Positions 37,544-46,123 of a stretch of DNA of 64,000 nt are shown here, piece after piece. This DNA comes from Syntrophorhabdus sp. PtaB.Bin027. GTDB lineage: Bacteria; Desulfobacterota; Syntrophorhabdia; Syntrophorhabdales; Syntrophorhabdaceae. The notes beneath the pieces were generated by a model that worked only from the letters and a program-made list of their open reading frames with translations, was not told where the DNA came from and searched no databases. The DNA is taken from the NCBI GenBank assembly GCA_002067585.1, contig MVQO01000228.1, positions 1-64,000 of the forward strand, in the 5' to 3' direction. Each line of letters starts with the position of its first letter. The stretch's first letter is position 1. Both the position numbers and the translations under genes were made by a program.

Positions 37544-37755
37544 TGCCTGCAATTGGAAAGATACTCATTATATCCGGGGTTGTACTCATTATAGTTGGTA
37601 TTGGGTTTATGGTCAGTGATAAAATTCCCTTTATTGGCAGACTGCCCGGGGACATAATGATAAAAAAAGAGCGATTTAGTTTCTATTTTCCCATCACAAC
37701 TAGCATAATAATCAGCATTATCCTCACTATCATTTTCTCTCTTTTTAGAAAATAG
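37543..37755 (+). CDS. DUF2905 small membrane protein
   Basis: 70 residues with two transmembrane helices (about 5-25 and 47-67) flanking the conserved loop GRLPGDIMIKKERFSFYFPI, the DUF2905 signature. Function unknown. Its ATG overlaps the queH TAA by one base, so it is translationally coupled; the pairing with DNA/RNA-metabolism genes is frequent for this family. Confidence 0.88.
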   Translation: MPAIGKILIISGVVLIIVGIGFMVSDKIPFIGRLPGDIMIKKERFSFYFPITTSIIISIILTIIFSLFRK

Positions 37756-37884
37756 TATTGAGCCTACGTGAAGTCTTTATAGAATGGCAAAGCCACATCG
37801 TGAACATGTATATTTAGTTGAATATGAAGTACAAATAGTCTAATGTATAGAAATTCTAAAGCGCTATTGAGGAGGACGTACAGG

Positions 37885-38592
37885 ATGCTGAAGAGGTTAA
37901 TAGCCCTACTTGTTGTGAGCCTTTCTCTCATGTTCTTACCGTCACTGGCTATGCCACAGAATGTAGAAGAAAGCTTTAAGAAGTTATTCCCCAATATACC
38001 TGTTGAATCAATTCATCCCACCGAAATAAAAGGAATTTATGAAATTATTGTACAAAATCAGATAGGTTATTTTGCTCCTGAGCCAGGATACCTGATTTTG
38101 GGTGAGATTATAGATAAGGATGGTACTAATATTACAACAAAAAGAAGAAACGAAAATATTGTTTCCAAGGTCAGAGATCTGCCGCTTGACAAAGCAGTGA
38201 AGATTGGGAATGGAAACAGTACTATATATGAATTCACGGATCCTGATTGCCCATATTGCCGGAGAGCTTCTTCTTTTTTAAGCGAGAAAACAGATGTAAC
38301 CAGGTATATCTTCTTTCTGCCTTTACCAATGCACAAAGATGCCGAGAACAAAGTAAAATACATCTTTTGCTCCAATGACACTGCAAAGGCGTATGAGGAA
38401 GCAATGCATGGCAAACTCGATAATAAGAAATACGAGATCTGTAAAAAACCAGAAGTCGATGTACTTCTGAAAACACATAAGGATGTATCAAGAAAAATGG
38501 GTATAAATAGTACGCCCTTCTTCATTGTTAACGGAAAGCCTATCTCCGGCGCCAATGCACCGGAGATTGATAAAGCATTGCAGCAGAAATAG
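37885..38592 (+). CDS. DsbC-like periplasmic thiol-disulfide protein
   Basis: 235 residues from ATG 37885, supported by GGAGGA 8 bp upstream. The signal peptide is LKRLIALLVVSLSLMFLPSL. Residues about 25-95 match the DsbC/DsbG dimerisation domain (LFPNIPVESIHPTEIKGIYE; PGYLILGEIIDKDG). The thioredoxin-fold domain follows with the active site CPYC in FTDPDCPYCRRASSFL (about residue 129) and the cis-Pro loop INSTPFFIVNG. A second cysteine pair (IFCSND ... YEICKK) corresponds to the structural disulfide seen in DsbC. It likely isomerises or reduces periplasmic disulfides. It starts about 130 bp after the DUF2905 gene. Confidence 0.9.
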   Translation: MLKRLIALLVVSLSLMFLPSLAMPQNVEESFKKLFPNIPVESIHPTEIKGIYEIIVQNQIGYFAPEPGYLILGEIIDKDGTNITTKRRNENIVSKVRDLPLDKAVKIGNGNSTIYEFTDPDCPYCRRASSFLSEKTDVTRYIFFLPLPMHKDAENKVKYIFCSNDTAKAYEEAMHGKLDNKKYEICKKPEVDVLLKTHKDVSRKMGINSTPFFIVNGKPISGANAPEIDKALQQK

Positions 38593-38601
38593 AGCACCTA
38601 T

Positions 38602-39069
38602 ATGAAGAGAATAGGCGTGATTTCTGATACCCATCTCAGTAAACCCACTGATGATTTTAAGTATACCCTGGACAAGTGTTTCGCTGAAGTTGAGATCGTG
38701 ATTCATGCTGGAGACATGACAGGTCTACTTGTCCACGACTATCTGGTAAAGTGGGATTTGAAAGCTGTCGCTGGCAACATGGACGACTCCGATTTGTGTG
38801 CTATCCTTCCGGAAAAGAGAGTTGAAGAAATAGAGGGATGGAAAATAGGAATTACCCACGGAAGGGGGTCTCCCTTCTGGTTGGAACAATTCGTACTGGA
38901 CAAGTTCGAGAACGTTGACATCGTAATCTTTGGTCATTCCCATATTCCCTTGTCAACCAAAAAGAGAAATATCCACCTGTTTAATCCCGGTTCATATAAG
39001 AGCAGCCGAACTGTGGGCATACTTGAACTTGGAGAAAAGATTTCATTTAATCTTATAGAGCTAAGATAA
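38602..39069 (+). CDS. YfcE/MJ0936-family metallophosphodiesterase
   Basis: 155 residues of the calcineurin-like fold. The metal-binding motifs are in order: GVISDTHLS (Asp, His), HAGDMTG (Asp), AGNMDD (Asn), ITHGRG (His) and FGHSHIP (His-x-His). Family members hydrolyse phosphodiesters in vitro with Mn2+; the physiological substrate is unknown. It starts 9 bp after the DsbC-like gene and overlaps the GH57 start by one base, so the three are one translational unit. Confidence 0.92.
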   Translation: MKRIGVISDTHLSKPTDDFKYTLDKCFAEVEIVIHAGDMTGLLVHDYLVKWDLKAVAGNMDDSDLCAILPEKRVEEIEGWKIGITHGRGSPFWLEQFVLDKFENVDIVIFGHSHIPLSTKKRNIHLFNPGSYKSSRTVGILELGEKISFNLIELR

Positions 39070-41213
39070 TGAGTGGAATTCATCTTGCATTTTTGTGGCA
39101 CATGCACCAACCTTTTTACAAAAATCTATTTACAGGCGAATACTTGCTTCCTTGGGTACTTCTCCATGGAACCAAGGATTATTATGATATGGCTTATATT
39201 TTAAAAGAATTCCCTGGTCTTAAGCAGAATTTTAACCTTGTCCCATCTCTACTCAGGCAATTAATGGATTACGAAGATTTACAGGCAAAGGACGTGTATC
39301 TTGAGATATTCAGGACACCGCCCAGGGATCTCACAGAATCTCAAAAAACCTATCTTTTGATGAATTTTTTCAGTGCCAACTGGGACAACATGATAAAACC
39401 CTTTCCCCATTATTTTGAGTTATTAAAGAAGAGGGGTTTTTACTATCCTAAGGAAGGTATAAAAGAGATCAAAGATTATTTTACTGATGAGGAGCTCCGT
39501 GATATTCAGATCTTTTTTTTCCTGGCATGGATCGATCCCATGTTTTTTGAACAATATGATGGTCTGAAATACTTAAAGTCAAAAGGTAGATCATTCAGCG
39601 AAGACGATAAAAAAATTATTCAGGATGTTCAGAAAAATATCCTGAAAAGTATCATCCCGTTATACAGGGAACTTTACGAAAACGGCTCCATTGAGCTTTC
39701 CACGTCAGCCTATTACCATCCTATTATCCCGCTCCTCATAGACAGTGCTGCTGCCAGGGAAGCCTTACCTGATGCAGTTCTTCCTCAAAAGTTATTTAGA
39801 CAGAGAGAAGATGCATCATACCAGATAAAGAAAGCTATTGACTTTTTCTCTGAACTCTTTGGGCATAGACCGCGCGGTATGTGGCCACCTGAGGGTTGTG
39901 TAAGTAATGATTCATTTGCCCTATATGCTGAGCACGGTGTAGAATGGTCAGTTACAGACGAAGAAATTCTTTTCCAGAGCCTTGGGGTAAACAACACACG
40001 GGATGGCTACGGAAACCTTACGAATCCTGACCTTCTGTATCGGCCCTATATTTGGGAAAGGGAAGGGAGGTTGCTCAAGGTTCTATACAGGGACAAGCAG
40101 CTTTCCGACCTGATATCATTTCACTATTCACGGATGGCATCGAAAGATGCTGCCAATGACTGCCTGAGAAGGCTTAAAGAAATCAGGAATTCAGTGAAGG
40201 GCCGCATCAGAATGCCAATCATTACTATCGCCCTGGATGGAGAGAATGCGTGGGAAAACTACGCAAATGACGGATGGGACTTCCTTAGATACCTCTATGA
40301 TGACATTCTCAAGGAGGAAAGTATAGTACCCACCACCATTAGTGAATATTTTGATAAAACGGAAGATTATGGAAGGATTTCGGGCACTTTTGCCGGTTCT
40401 TGGATTGGCCACAATTTTTCTATCTGGATTGGGCAAGTCGAGGATAACGCTGGATGGGATCTGCTCTCACAGACCAGAGAGTTTCTTCAGAACGAAGACC
40501 CTGAGATGAAAAATGAACAAGCGTGGGAAAGTATCTACATAGCTGAGGGGAGTGATTGGTTCTGGTGGTATGGTGATGATCATTCATCGGAAAATGATGA
40601 GGTCTTTGATTTTCTGTTCAGGGAAAATCTTGCCAATGTGTATCGATTCTCCGGTAAGGAGCCCCCAGAGGTGCTGGCCATTCCCATCCTTCTTGAAGAT
40701 CAGGAGATTAAGCCAACGCGAGAGCCTATTGACTTCATTTACCCAAAAATTGACGGAAAAGTTACCACATACTTTGATTGGATAGGGTCAGGATTTATAG
40801 AAGGAAAAGGCCATGGTGTTGCAATGCATGATACTGCTTTACTCATTAAAGGCTGCTACTATGGTTTTAATGAAAACTCATTTTTCCTTCGTGCTGATAT
40901 TGATCGTAACTTTGTGGAAAACATGGGTGATGTGTCTTTTGAAATAAATCTCATAACAGAGTCTTCAACCAAAATAATATACCGTGTCAAAGATGCCATA
41001 AAGGAAGCGCCAATTCAAGTTTCGCTGGCCTACGCTGATATCCTCGAACTGGAATGTCCCCGAAAGGCCCTTGACATGAAAGCAGATAAAAAGATTAACA
41101 TATGGCTGTCATTAAAGGTTAGGGATATGATGGTCGACAGGCTTCCAAAGAGGGGATACGTTTCTGTGAAGGTGCCCTCTGAGAGTTTCGAAATGGAAAT
41201 GTGGTATGTCTAG
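39069..41213 (+). CDS. glycoside hydrolase family 57 enzyme
   Basis: 714 residues. The family's first motif is LAFLWHMHQPFYK (His-x-His-Gln-Pro). The putative nucleophile Glu lies in GMWPPEGCVS (about residue 275) and the putative acid/base Asp in ITIALDGENAWENY (about residue 390), with FAGSWIGHNFSIWIG and EGSDWFWWYGDDHSSENDEV further on, the usual GH57 C-terminal blocks. GH57 enzymes act on alpha-1,4/1,6-glucans (amylase, branching enzyme, amylopullulanase types). No signal peptide, so it is probably intracellular, acting on glycogen-like polymer or on maltodextrin; the exact activity is not assignable. Confidence 0.95.
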   Translation: MSGIHLAFLWHMHQPFYKNLFTGEYLLPWVLLHGTKDYYDMAYILKEFPGLKQNFNLVPSLLRQLMDYEDLQAKDVYLEIFRTPPRDLTESQKTYLLMNFFSANWDNMIKPFPHYFELLKKRGFYYPKEGIKEIKDYFTDEELRDIQIFFFLAWIDPMFFEQYDGLKYLKSKGRSFSEDDKKIIQDVQKNILKSIIPLYRELYENGSIELSTSAYYHPIIPLLIDSAAAREALPDAVLPQKLFRQREDASYQIKKAIDFFSELFGHRPRGMWPPEGCVSNDSFALYAEHGVEWSVTDEEILFQSLGVNNTRDGYGNLTNPDLLYRPYIWEREGRLLKVLYRDKQLSDLISFHYSRMASKDAANDCLRRLKEIRNSVKGRIRMPIITIALDGENAWENYANDGWDFLRYLYDDILKEESIVPTTISEYFDKTEDYGRISGTFAGSWIGHNFSIWIGQVEDNAGWDLLSQTREFLQNEDPEMKNEQAWESIYIAEGSDWFWWYGDDHSSENDEVFDFLFRENLANVYRFSGKEPPEVLAIPILLEDQEIKPTREPIDFIYPKIDGKVTTYFDWIGSGFIEGKGHGVAMHDTALLIKGCYYGFNENSFFLRADIDRNFVENMGDVSFEINLITESSTKIIYRVKDAIKEAPIQVSLAYADILELECPRKALDMKADKKINIWLSLKVRDMMVDRLPKRGYVSVKVPSESFEMEMWYV

Positions 41214-41248
41214 CCCCTTTTGCGGGGTGGTTCAAATCACTGATTTAT

Positions 41249-41998
41249 TTAACGGAGTATTCCCTGCTCCAGGAGAAATTCCTTAAGCCTCCTTGCACCT
41301 TTTTTGAATGATTCTTTAGAAAAACCAGGTTTCCATTTGTCTTTCCTTAAGAGGTCGGAGACAACGAGGAAAGCAATCCCTTTGAGTCTTTTTGCCTTAC
41401 AAACCGCGTAAAACGAGGCCACCTCCATTTCTACAGCATGCATCCCCATCTTCTTATGCAGGTTGATTTTTTTTCTTGTTTCCCTGTACAGGGCATCACA
41501 GCTCCAAATCAGGGAAGGAATGATCTGTGATGCAATTGCTGCTTTGCGCCACTTTGGGAACCAACTCGAATAGACAAAGTCATCGTTATCACTGAGGTAA
41601 TGATATGACAGACCATCCTGTCGCAAGGCTCCCTCTGCAATGAGCAGATCTCCTATAGATATATCATCAGCGATTCCGCCGCAATATCCCCAAAGAAGAA
41701 ACTCGCGCACTCCGAAGGCGGATAGTTCTTCAACAAGGGCTGCTATGTTGGGGCCACCAAAAAAGCTTCGTGTTACAATGGTATTGCTTTGGGCAATCCT
41801 GAAAAGAGTTCGAAAGTTTTCCCATGCTTTAACAGGCTTCTGACAACCACCTGTGAGTAGTGCTTTTACATCACCAGCATTGAATGTTATGATTGCTCTT
41901 CGCGGCAGTTGAAGATCTTCCTGGCTTTTACCGGTAAAAGTCCTTACAATGTCAGCGGGTTTTATTACTGGTGGCGAGGTATCAAAAAGACTGCTCAA
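41249..41998 (-). CDS. phosphorylase-superfamily nucleoside phosphorylase
   Basis: 249 residues of the PNP/UDP fold. VVTRSFFGGPNIAALVEELS (phosphate region), LLWGYCGGIADDISIGDLLI (loop with GxxGG-like motif) and MGMHAVEMEVASFYAVCKAK with the nucleobase/ribose-site Met-Glu are all present. It probably cleaves a nucleoside with phosphate, giving ribose-1-phosphate and base; specificity is unclear. Its start overlaps the HIT gene's stop by 17 bp, so the two are coupled. It is convergent with the GH57 gene. Confidence 0.9.
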   Translation of the reverse strand: MSSLFDTSPPVIKPADIVRTFTGKSQEDLQLPRRAIITFNAGDVKALLTGGCQKPVKAWENFRTLFRIAQSNTIVTRSFFGGPNIAALVEELSAFGVREFLLWGYCGGIADDISIGDLLIAEGALRQDGLSYHYLSDNDDFVYSSWFPKWRKAAIASQIIPSLIWSCDALYRETRKKINLHKKMGMHAVEMEVASFYAVCKAKRLKGIAFLVVSDLLRKDKWKPGFSKESFKKGARRLKEFLLEQGILR

Positions 41999-42470
41999 GA
42001 AATCTTCTCTTTAAACGTTCGTAGCTTGCATGAAGGTGTTCGGATATTACACGTGTTTCTCCAAAGATGGGCATGAAGTTTGTATCTCCAAACCACCGCG
42101 GCACAATATGAATGTGACAATGCTCTTCAAGGCCGGCACCGGCGGCCCTACCAAGGTTCATACCAATATTCAGCCCATCAACGCTAAATTCTTTTTTAAA
42201 AATAGCCACCATGATTTTTGTCAGCCTCATCATGTCAAGGGTTTCCTCATCTGTCAGGCTATCAATGGAACCAACATGTCTGATCGGAACGACCATGACA
42301 TGACCGTTAGTATAGGGGAATCTGTTCATGATAATGAAGGCAGTATTATTTCTTCCAACCACGAGGGCCTGGTCATCACGCGATGAATCCACGCAAAGAA
42401 AACACCTGTTATCTGATGTTGATGAAGCAGTTATGTATTCCATTCTCCACGGCGCCCAAATTCGATCCAT
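41982..42470 (-). CDS. HIT-family nucleotide hydrolase/phosphorylase
   Basis: 162 residues. The histidine-triad motif HCHIHIVPRW (about residues 118-127) is intact. The N-terminus has two cysteines in CFLCVDSS, the zinc-like feature of the Ap4A-phosphorylase branch, and RFPYTNGHVMVVPIRHVGSI is the standard HIT core strand. It likely hydrolyses dinucleoside polyphosphates or adenylated compounds. It sits between an HNH gene and a nucleoside phosphorylase on the same strand with almost no spacers. Confidence 0.95.
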   Translation of the reverse strand: MDRIWAPWRMEYITASSTSDNRCFLCVDSSRDDQALVVGRNNTAFIIMNRFPYTNGHVMVVPIRHVGSIDSLTDEETLDMMRLTKIMVAIFKKEFSVDGLNIGMNLGRAAGAGLEEHCHIHIVPRWFGDTNFMPIFGETRVISEHLHASYERLKRRFLEQSF

Positions 42471-42471
42471 T

Positions 42472-42984
42472 TTAATCCCTCAAAAATAGATAGTCCCTCC
42501 AATAATCTGGAAGGCTCTTAACACCAAGATGCAACGTAAGCATATAGAAACCGCTTGGCCGCGAAGGCCTCTTGCGGGGAAGCATATTGACCTCCTCAGG
42601 AAGCTTGTCACCCTTCTTATGGTTGCAGCGAATGCAGGAGGTAACAATGTTTGTCCACTCCGTTGCCCCGCCCCTTGACTTGGGAATTATATGATCGCAG
42701 GTAAGGCCTTTGGGATCGTGCCTTTTTCCACAATACTGGCAGGTAAAATCGTCTCGTAAAAAGATATTCCTTCTGGAAAATTTAACGCTTACATGGTTGT
42801 TGCGCACAAGGCGTACAAGTCGTATTACTGCAGGTTGTCTGATGCTGCGCGAGACACCCTTAATTTCCCTTTCATATTCCTTCAGAACTTCCACTTTTCC
42901 AAGAAAAATCAAGGTAACTGCCTTTTTCCACGAAAGCACGCTAAGGGGTTCAAATGTTGTGTTGAGAAGGAGTGTTCTATCCAT
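42472..42984 (-). CDS. HNH endonuclease-family protein
   Basis: 170 residues. The opening RTLLLNTTFEPLSVLSWKKA is typical of the widespread bacterial HNH group often seen near housekeeping genes. The zinc/nuclease module is CQYCG ... LTCDHIIPKSRGGATEW ... CIRCNHKKGD with both CxxC pairs and the His-Asn-His residues. It should bind and cut DNA; the biological role of this group is not established. The next gene, HIT, begins within 2 bp of its stop, suggesting shared expression. Confidence 0.93.
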   Translation of the reverse strand: MDRTLLLNTTFEPLSVLSWKKAVTLIFLGKVEVLKEYEREIKGVSRSIRQPAVIRLVRLVRNNHVSVKFSRRNIFLRDDFTCQYCGKRHDPKGLTCDHIIPKSRGGATEWTNIVTSCIRCNHKKGDKLPEEVNMLPRKRPSRPSGFYMLTLHLGVKSLPDYWRDYLFLRD

Positions 42985-43139
42985 GTAACCTATTGAAAAT
43001 TACCCTTTTTTTCACTCGTTTGTCAATGTTCTTGAAGCAGATACATATAATTTAAACTCCCACAGAACTCTTTTAGTTTTGTAATTTACCTGGATAATAT
43101 GGTAATTAAAACATCATAGACGGTTTGAGGAGATTAGAG

Positions 43140-43607
43140 ATGGCCAATTTTGATGAAGAAATGAACAAGATAGACGATTCTGAAGATCTTTTAAAACTTT
43201 TAGAAAGTCAGGAAAAGAAAAGACCAAAAAAAAGTAGCAGTGTAGTACCTTTTATGAAAAGTTTACCCTTGGGGACCATTGTTCTCGTTATTGTAGTTGT
43301 AATCCTTGGTGCAATGGTACTATCACTGGGTTCAAATATGGCCGCCCTTAAGGGTGAACTTACAGACTTAAAAAATGTTAAAGGGCAGATTTCTGAGCTT
43401 GAAGGTAAAATTGAGAAGTCCATACGGGAGAAGGATGGGCTAAAAAGTGAAATAGCGCAACTTAAAAACGAAATAAACAGTAGTAAGGTTCAAAGAAGAG
43501 AAGCTGAGGCAAAGGCACAACAGCAGAAACAGAAAACAGAAAAGAAGAAAGCCACACCAGAAAAACCAAAACTATCTAAACCAGCACTTCCACCGCCTAA
43601 AAGATGA
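43140..43607 (+). CDS. membrane-anchored coiled-coil protein
   Basis: 155 residues from the ATG at 43140, which follows GAGGAG; an upstream TTG lies within the Shine-Dalgarno and is rejected. The N-terminus is acidic (MANFDEEMNKIDDSEDLLKL), then one transmembrane segment at about residues 43-65 (GTIVLVIVVVILGAMVLSLG), a coiled coil (about 70-125, ISELEGKIEKSIREKDGLKS) and a Lys/Pro-rich tail. The design suggests a periplasmic coiled-coil spacer or division/envelope protein. No family recognised. Confidence 0.75.
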   Translation: MANFDEEMNKIDDSEDLLKLLESQEKKRPKKSSSVVPFMKSLPLGTIVLVIVVVILGAMVLSLGSNMAALKGELTDLKNVKGQISELEGKIEKSIREKDGLKSEIAQLKNEINSSKVQRREAEAKAQQQKQKTEKKKATPEKPKLSKPALPPPKR

Positions 43608-43619
43608 AATAGCGCAACA

Positions 43620-44915
43620 TCACTTCAGAAAATGAGATCCACCACTGGTGTAGAAGATGCCTGCTACAGCCCCGGTAATAAAGCAGGCAATATTGGAAGC
43701 GATAAGCGCCCACACCCCAAGTATCGATATGTCCTTTGTTCTTTCCGGAACTAAGCTTGCTGTACCTCCCACAAAGATGGCAAGGGAAGGTATATGTGCG
43801 AATCCGCACAGAGCATACGTTGCAATTACAATACTTCTTTCATATACGATCTTACCTTCCTTGATCAATAAAGCAAGATCCTGATAGGATTTGACCTCTG
43901 TTTCTATTATCCTTTCACCAATGATTCTGGCTATGGTCTGGGCATCAACAAGTGGCACACCCATTGCTACAGTAAATGGATAAAAGACATACTGGAGGAT
44001 TGTGTGAAGGGTTACATCAACCCTTATACCGAGGACTGTGCTGAAAAGTTTTCCAGTAAAGAGGAGACCCACATCAATTAGAGAAATCAGGCCTATAAAA
44101 GCAATAAGCAGAGTGCCAATTCCCACCACCATTTTGAGACCTGCCATGGAACCATTGATGATTGACTCGATTACATTACCTGCCCTCTGGCTTTCAATTT
44201 TTACAGTGGTTCCCAGAGTAAGGGGCTTGTATGTCTCAGGGATTATCAGTTTGCTCGCGAGGATGGCTGCTGGTGCCAGGAGGATAGACGCTGATATGAG
44301 GTGGGCTGCCACTTTGGGAAATGAATCTGACAGTATAATCACATAGAGTCCCAAAACACTCGATGCAATGGTAGCCATGCCAGTCGTTAAGACAACGAGA
44401 AGTTCTGACTGTGTCATTTTCGACAGATATGGTCGTACAGTCAGGTTTGATTCAATGCCAAGAAAAATCTGAGCCGAGGCGCAAAGTGCCTCGGCTCCGC
44501 TTATGCCCATAACTTTTATAAAAATTCTGGCAAAAAGGGCGATTATCTTCTCCATAACGCCAATATAATAGAGTAATTCCATAAGGGCAGCGAAAAAAAT
44601 AATCGAGGGAAGAGCTTGAAAAGCAAGGATGAATCCAATAGAGCCTTCCTTGCCTGGAGCAATAGCAAGTCTTCCAAAGAGGAATTGTGAACCCTGAAAA
44701 GAACTATCAATTACGCCCATGGCAAAATCGTTCAAAAAGAGAAAAAACTTGGTTCCAACGGGTATGCAGAAGAGAAAAAAGGCAAAAAGGATTTGAAGAC
44801 CTATCCCCCAGAATAAAATCCTTACACTAATAGATCGTTTTTGTCGCGAAAGAAGGGCAAGGAAACATATAAAAAAAAGAATGCCGAAACATGAAATGAG
44901 ATTGTATTTACTCAT
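43620..44915 (-). CDS. concentrative nucleoside transporter (CNT/NupC family)
   Basis: 431 residues with about ten hydrophobic segments. The CNT core is clear: GIESNLTVRPYLSKMTQSEL (nucleoside and cation site region), a hairpin-like VLTTGMATIASSVLGLYVII, and the C-terminal ATYALCGFAHIPSLAIFVGG. It imports nucleosides with H+ or Na+ across the inner membrane. The distance to the nucleoside phosphorylase/HIT pair (about 2 kb away, same strand) suggests a salvage theme, though the coiled-coil gene intervenes on the other strand. Confidence 0.95.
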   Translation of the reverse strand: MSKYNLISCFGILFFICFLALLSRQKRSISVRILFWGIGLQILFAFFLFCIPVGTKFFLFLNDFAMGVIDSSFQGSQFLFGRLAIAPGKEGSIGFILAFQALPSIIFFAALMELLYYIGVMEKIIALFARIFIKVMGISGAEALCASAQIFLGIESNLTVRPYLSKMTQSELLVVLTTGMATIASSVLGLYVIILSDSFPKVAAHLISASILLAPAAILASKLIIPETYKPLTLGTTVKIESQRAGNVIESIINGSMAGLKMVVGIGTLLIAFIGLISLIDVGLLFTGKLFSTVLGIRVDVTLHTILQYVFYPFTVAMGVPLVDAQTIARIIGERIIETEVKSYQDLALLIKEGKIVYERSIVIATYALCGFAHIPSLAIFVGGTASLVPERTKDISILGVWALIASNIACFITGAVAGIFYTSGGSHFLK

Positions 44916-45023
44916 GGAAATTGTATCAACAATAAATTTCTCGTAAAGTTATTGTACACGGCGATTCTATGTTTTCGCAATGGAAATCGCAGGTACTGAT
45001 AGAAAGTCAGGTGAATTATATCT

Positions 45024-45050
45024 TAAAACAAATCGTTGAATATCCGATAA
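45024..45050 (+). promoter_or_regulatory. sigma-28 (FliA)-type promoter of the first HDOD gene
   Basis: TAAAACAA (45024-45031), 11-bp spacer, TCCGATAA (45043-45050). The canonical motif is TAAAGTTT-N11-GCCGATAA, so the -10 matches 7/8 and the -35 core TAAA is exact. Transcription would start about 45057, 16-37 nt before the candidate starts. Confidence 0.7.
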
Positions 45051-45093
45051 TGATATTAATGTCTGAAATCTTGTGAATAGATGCAGGTGTTTT

Positions 45094-45978
45094 GTGATAA
45101 TTAAGGATTTTAAGTCAAAAGTGTTAAAAATGATCAGTTATTTGCCACCGGTACCGACCGTTATGGTGGAGCTTGTTCAGGCGCTTAATAATGAGGATAT
45201 TGAATTGAATGTCCTTGGAAAAATTATCGCAAAAGACCCTTCGATGAGTGTCAATGTTTTAAAAGTAGCCAACTCAGCGTTTTATAAATTGCCTGTGAAG
45301 GTTACCACTATAGATCATGCAGTGCGTATGTTAGGTACGCGAGAAATTGCCTCGCTTTGTATAGCGTGTACTGCAGGAAAAACTTTAAAGGCACCGGCTA
45401 ATAAAGCTACCATTGATCTCAGTATGTTTTGGCAGCATTCTGTGGCTACCGGTGTGATTTCCAAAGTGCTTTGCAACGAACTTGGTATTCTGACACAAAA
45501 TAACATATATCTTGCAGGTCTTATCCATGATGTTGGTAAGATCATTCTGGATAGGTTTATGCATGATATCTACAAAGAGATTGTGAAGATTACTTACAAT
45601 GAAAATATATCAATGATTGAGGCAGAACAGCGGGTAATAGGCGAATCACATGCAAAGGTTGGTGGGTGGCTGATGAAGGCATGGAATCTGCCTTCAATTT
45701 TCGTGGATATAGCCAACTACCACCACTCAGTAATGGAAACCAGGGAGGAAAGTAGGCTGGAAGTGGCTATAGTCTCTCTTTCGAACCAACTTGCAAGACT
45801 CAAAAGCTTCGGGTTTGGTGGCGATATGAGTGGCGTTGTACTTGCAGATATCGATGCGTGGAAGATTATTGATGAAGCCTATCCACAAATAAAGAATCTA
45901 GATGTAGTCAAGTTCATTTGGGATCTCGACGAGGCATATAATGAAATTGTGGCAATGGAGAGGATCATCAATAATTGA
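45094..45978 (+). CDS. HDOD-domain protein, first of a tandem pair
   Basis: 294 residues from GTG 45094, chosen because it aligns with the start of the paralogue downstream; an upstream in-frame GTG (45073) would add seven residues. It is almost entirely an HDOD domain: ISYLPPVPTVMVELVQAL, KIIAKDPSMSVNVLKVANSA, HAVRMLGTREIASLCIA, GLIHDVGKIILDRF (HD residues kept) and the YHH motif near residue 216. HDOD proteins act in signalling or motility control rather than as proven enzymes. The upstream sigma-28-type promoter links it to the motility regulon by inference. Confidence 0.93.
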   Translation: MIIKDFKSKVLKMISYLPPVPTVMVELVQALNNEDIELNVLGKIIAKDPSMSVNVLKVANSAFYKLPVKVTTIDHAVRMLGTREIASLCIACTAGKTLKAPANKATIDLSMFWQHSVATGVISKVLCNELGILTQNNIYLAGLIHDVGKIILDRFMHDIYKEIVKITYNENISMIEAEQRVIGESHAKVGGWLMKAWNLPSIFVDIANYHHSVMETREESRLEVAIVSLSNQLARLKSFGFGGDMSGVVLADIDAWKIIDEAYPQIKNLDVVKFIWDLDEAYNEIVAMERIINN

Positions 45979-46050
45979 ATAGTTTGAGCTGTGATGTAAC
46001 TCATTTCAATCAATGTCAAAACACCGGTAAATAATCTCAAAAATCATTTT

Positions 46051-46077
46051 TAAAGTAGAAAAGAGATTTTCCGATAA
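46051..46077 (+). promoter_or_regulatory. sigma-28 (FliA)-type promoter of the second HDOD gene
   Basis: TAAAGTAG (46051-46058), 11-bp spacer, TCCGATAA (46070-46077), the same -10 octamer and spacing as the promoter of the neighbouring paralogue. Predicted transcription start about 46084, 40 nt before the ATG. Confidence 0.75.
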
Positions 46078-46123
46078 TAAGTACAAAATACGTATGAAGC
46101 AAATGTGCTGCTGAGACAAAAGT

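Noticed and set aside
41221-41245. GGTTCAAATC resembling a tRNA T-loop after the GH57 gene
   Set aside because: No acceptor, D-arm or anticodon structure around it; only the short match is present.
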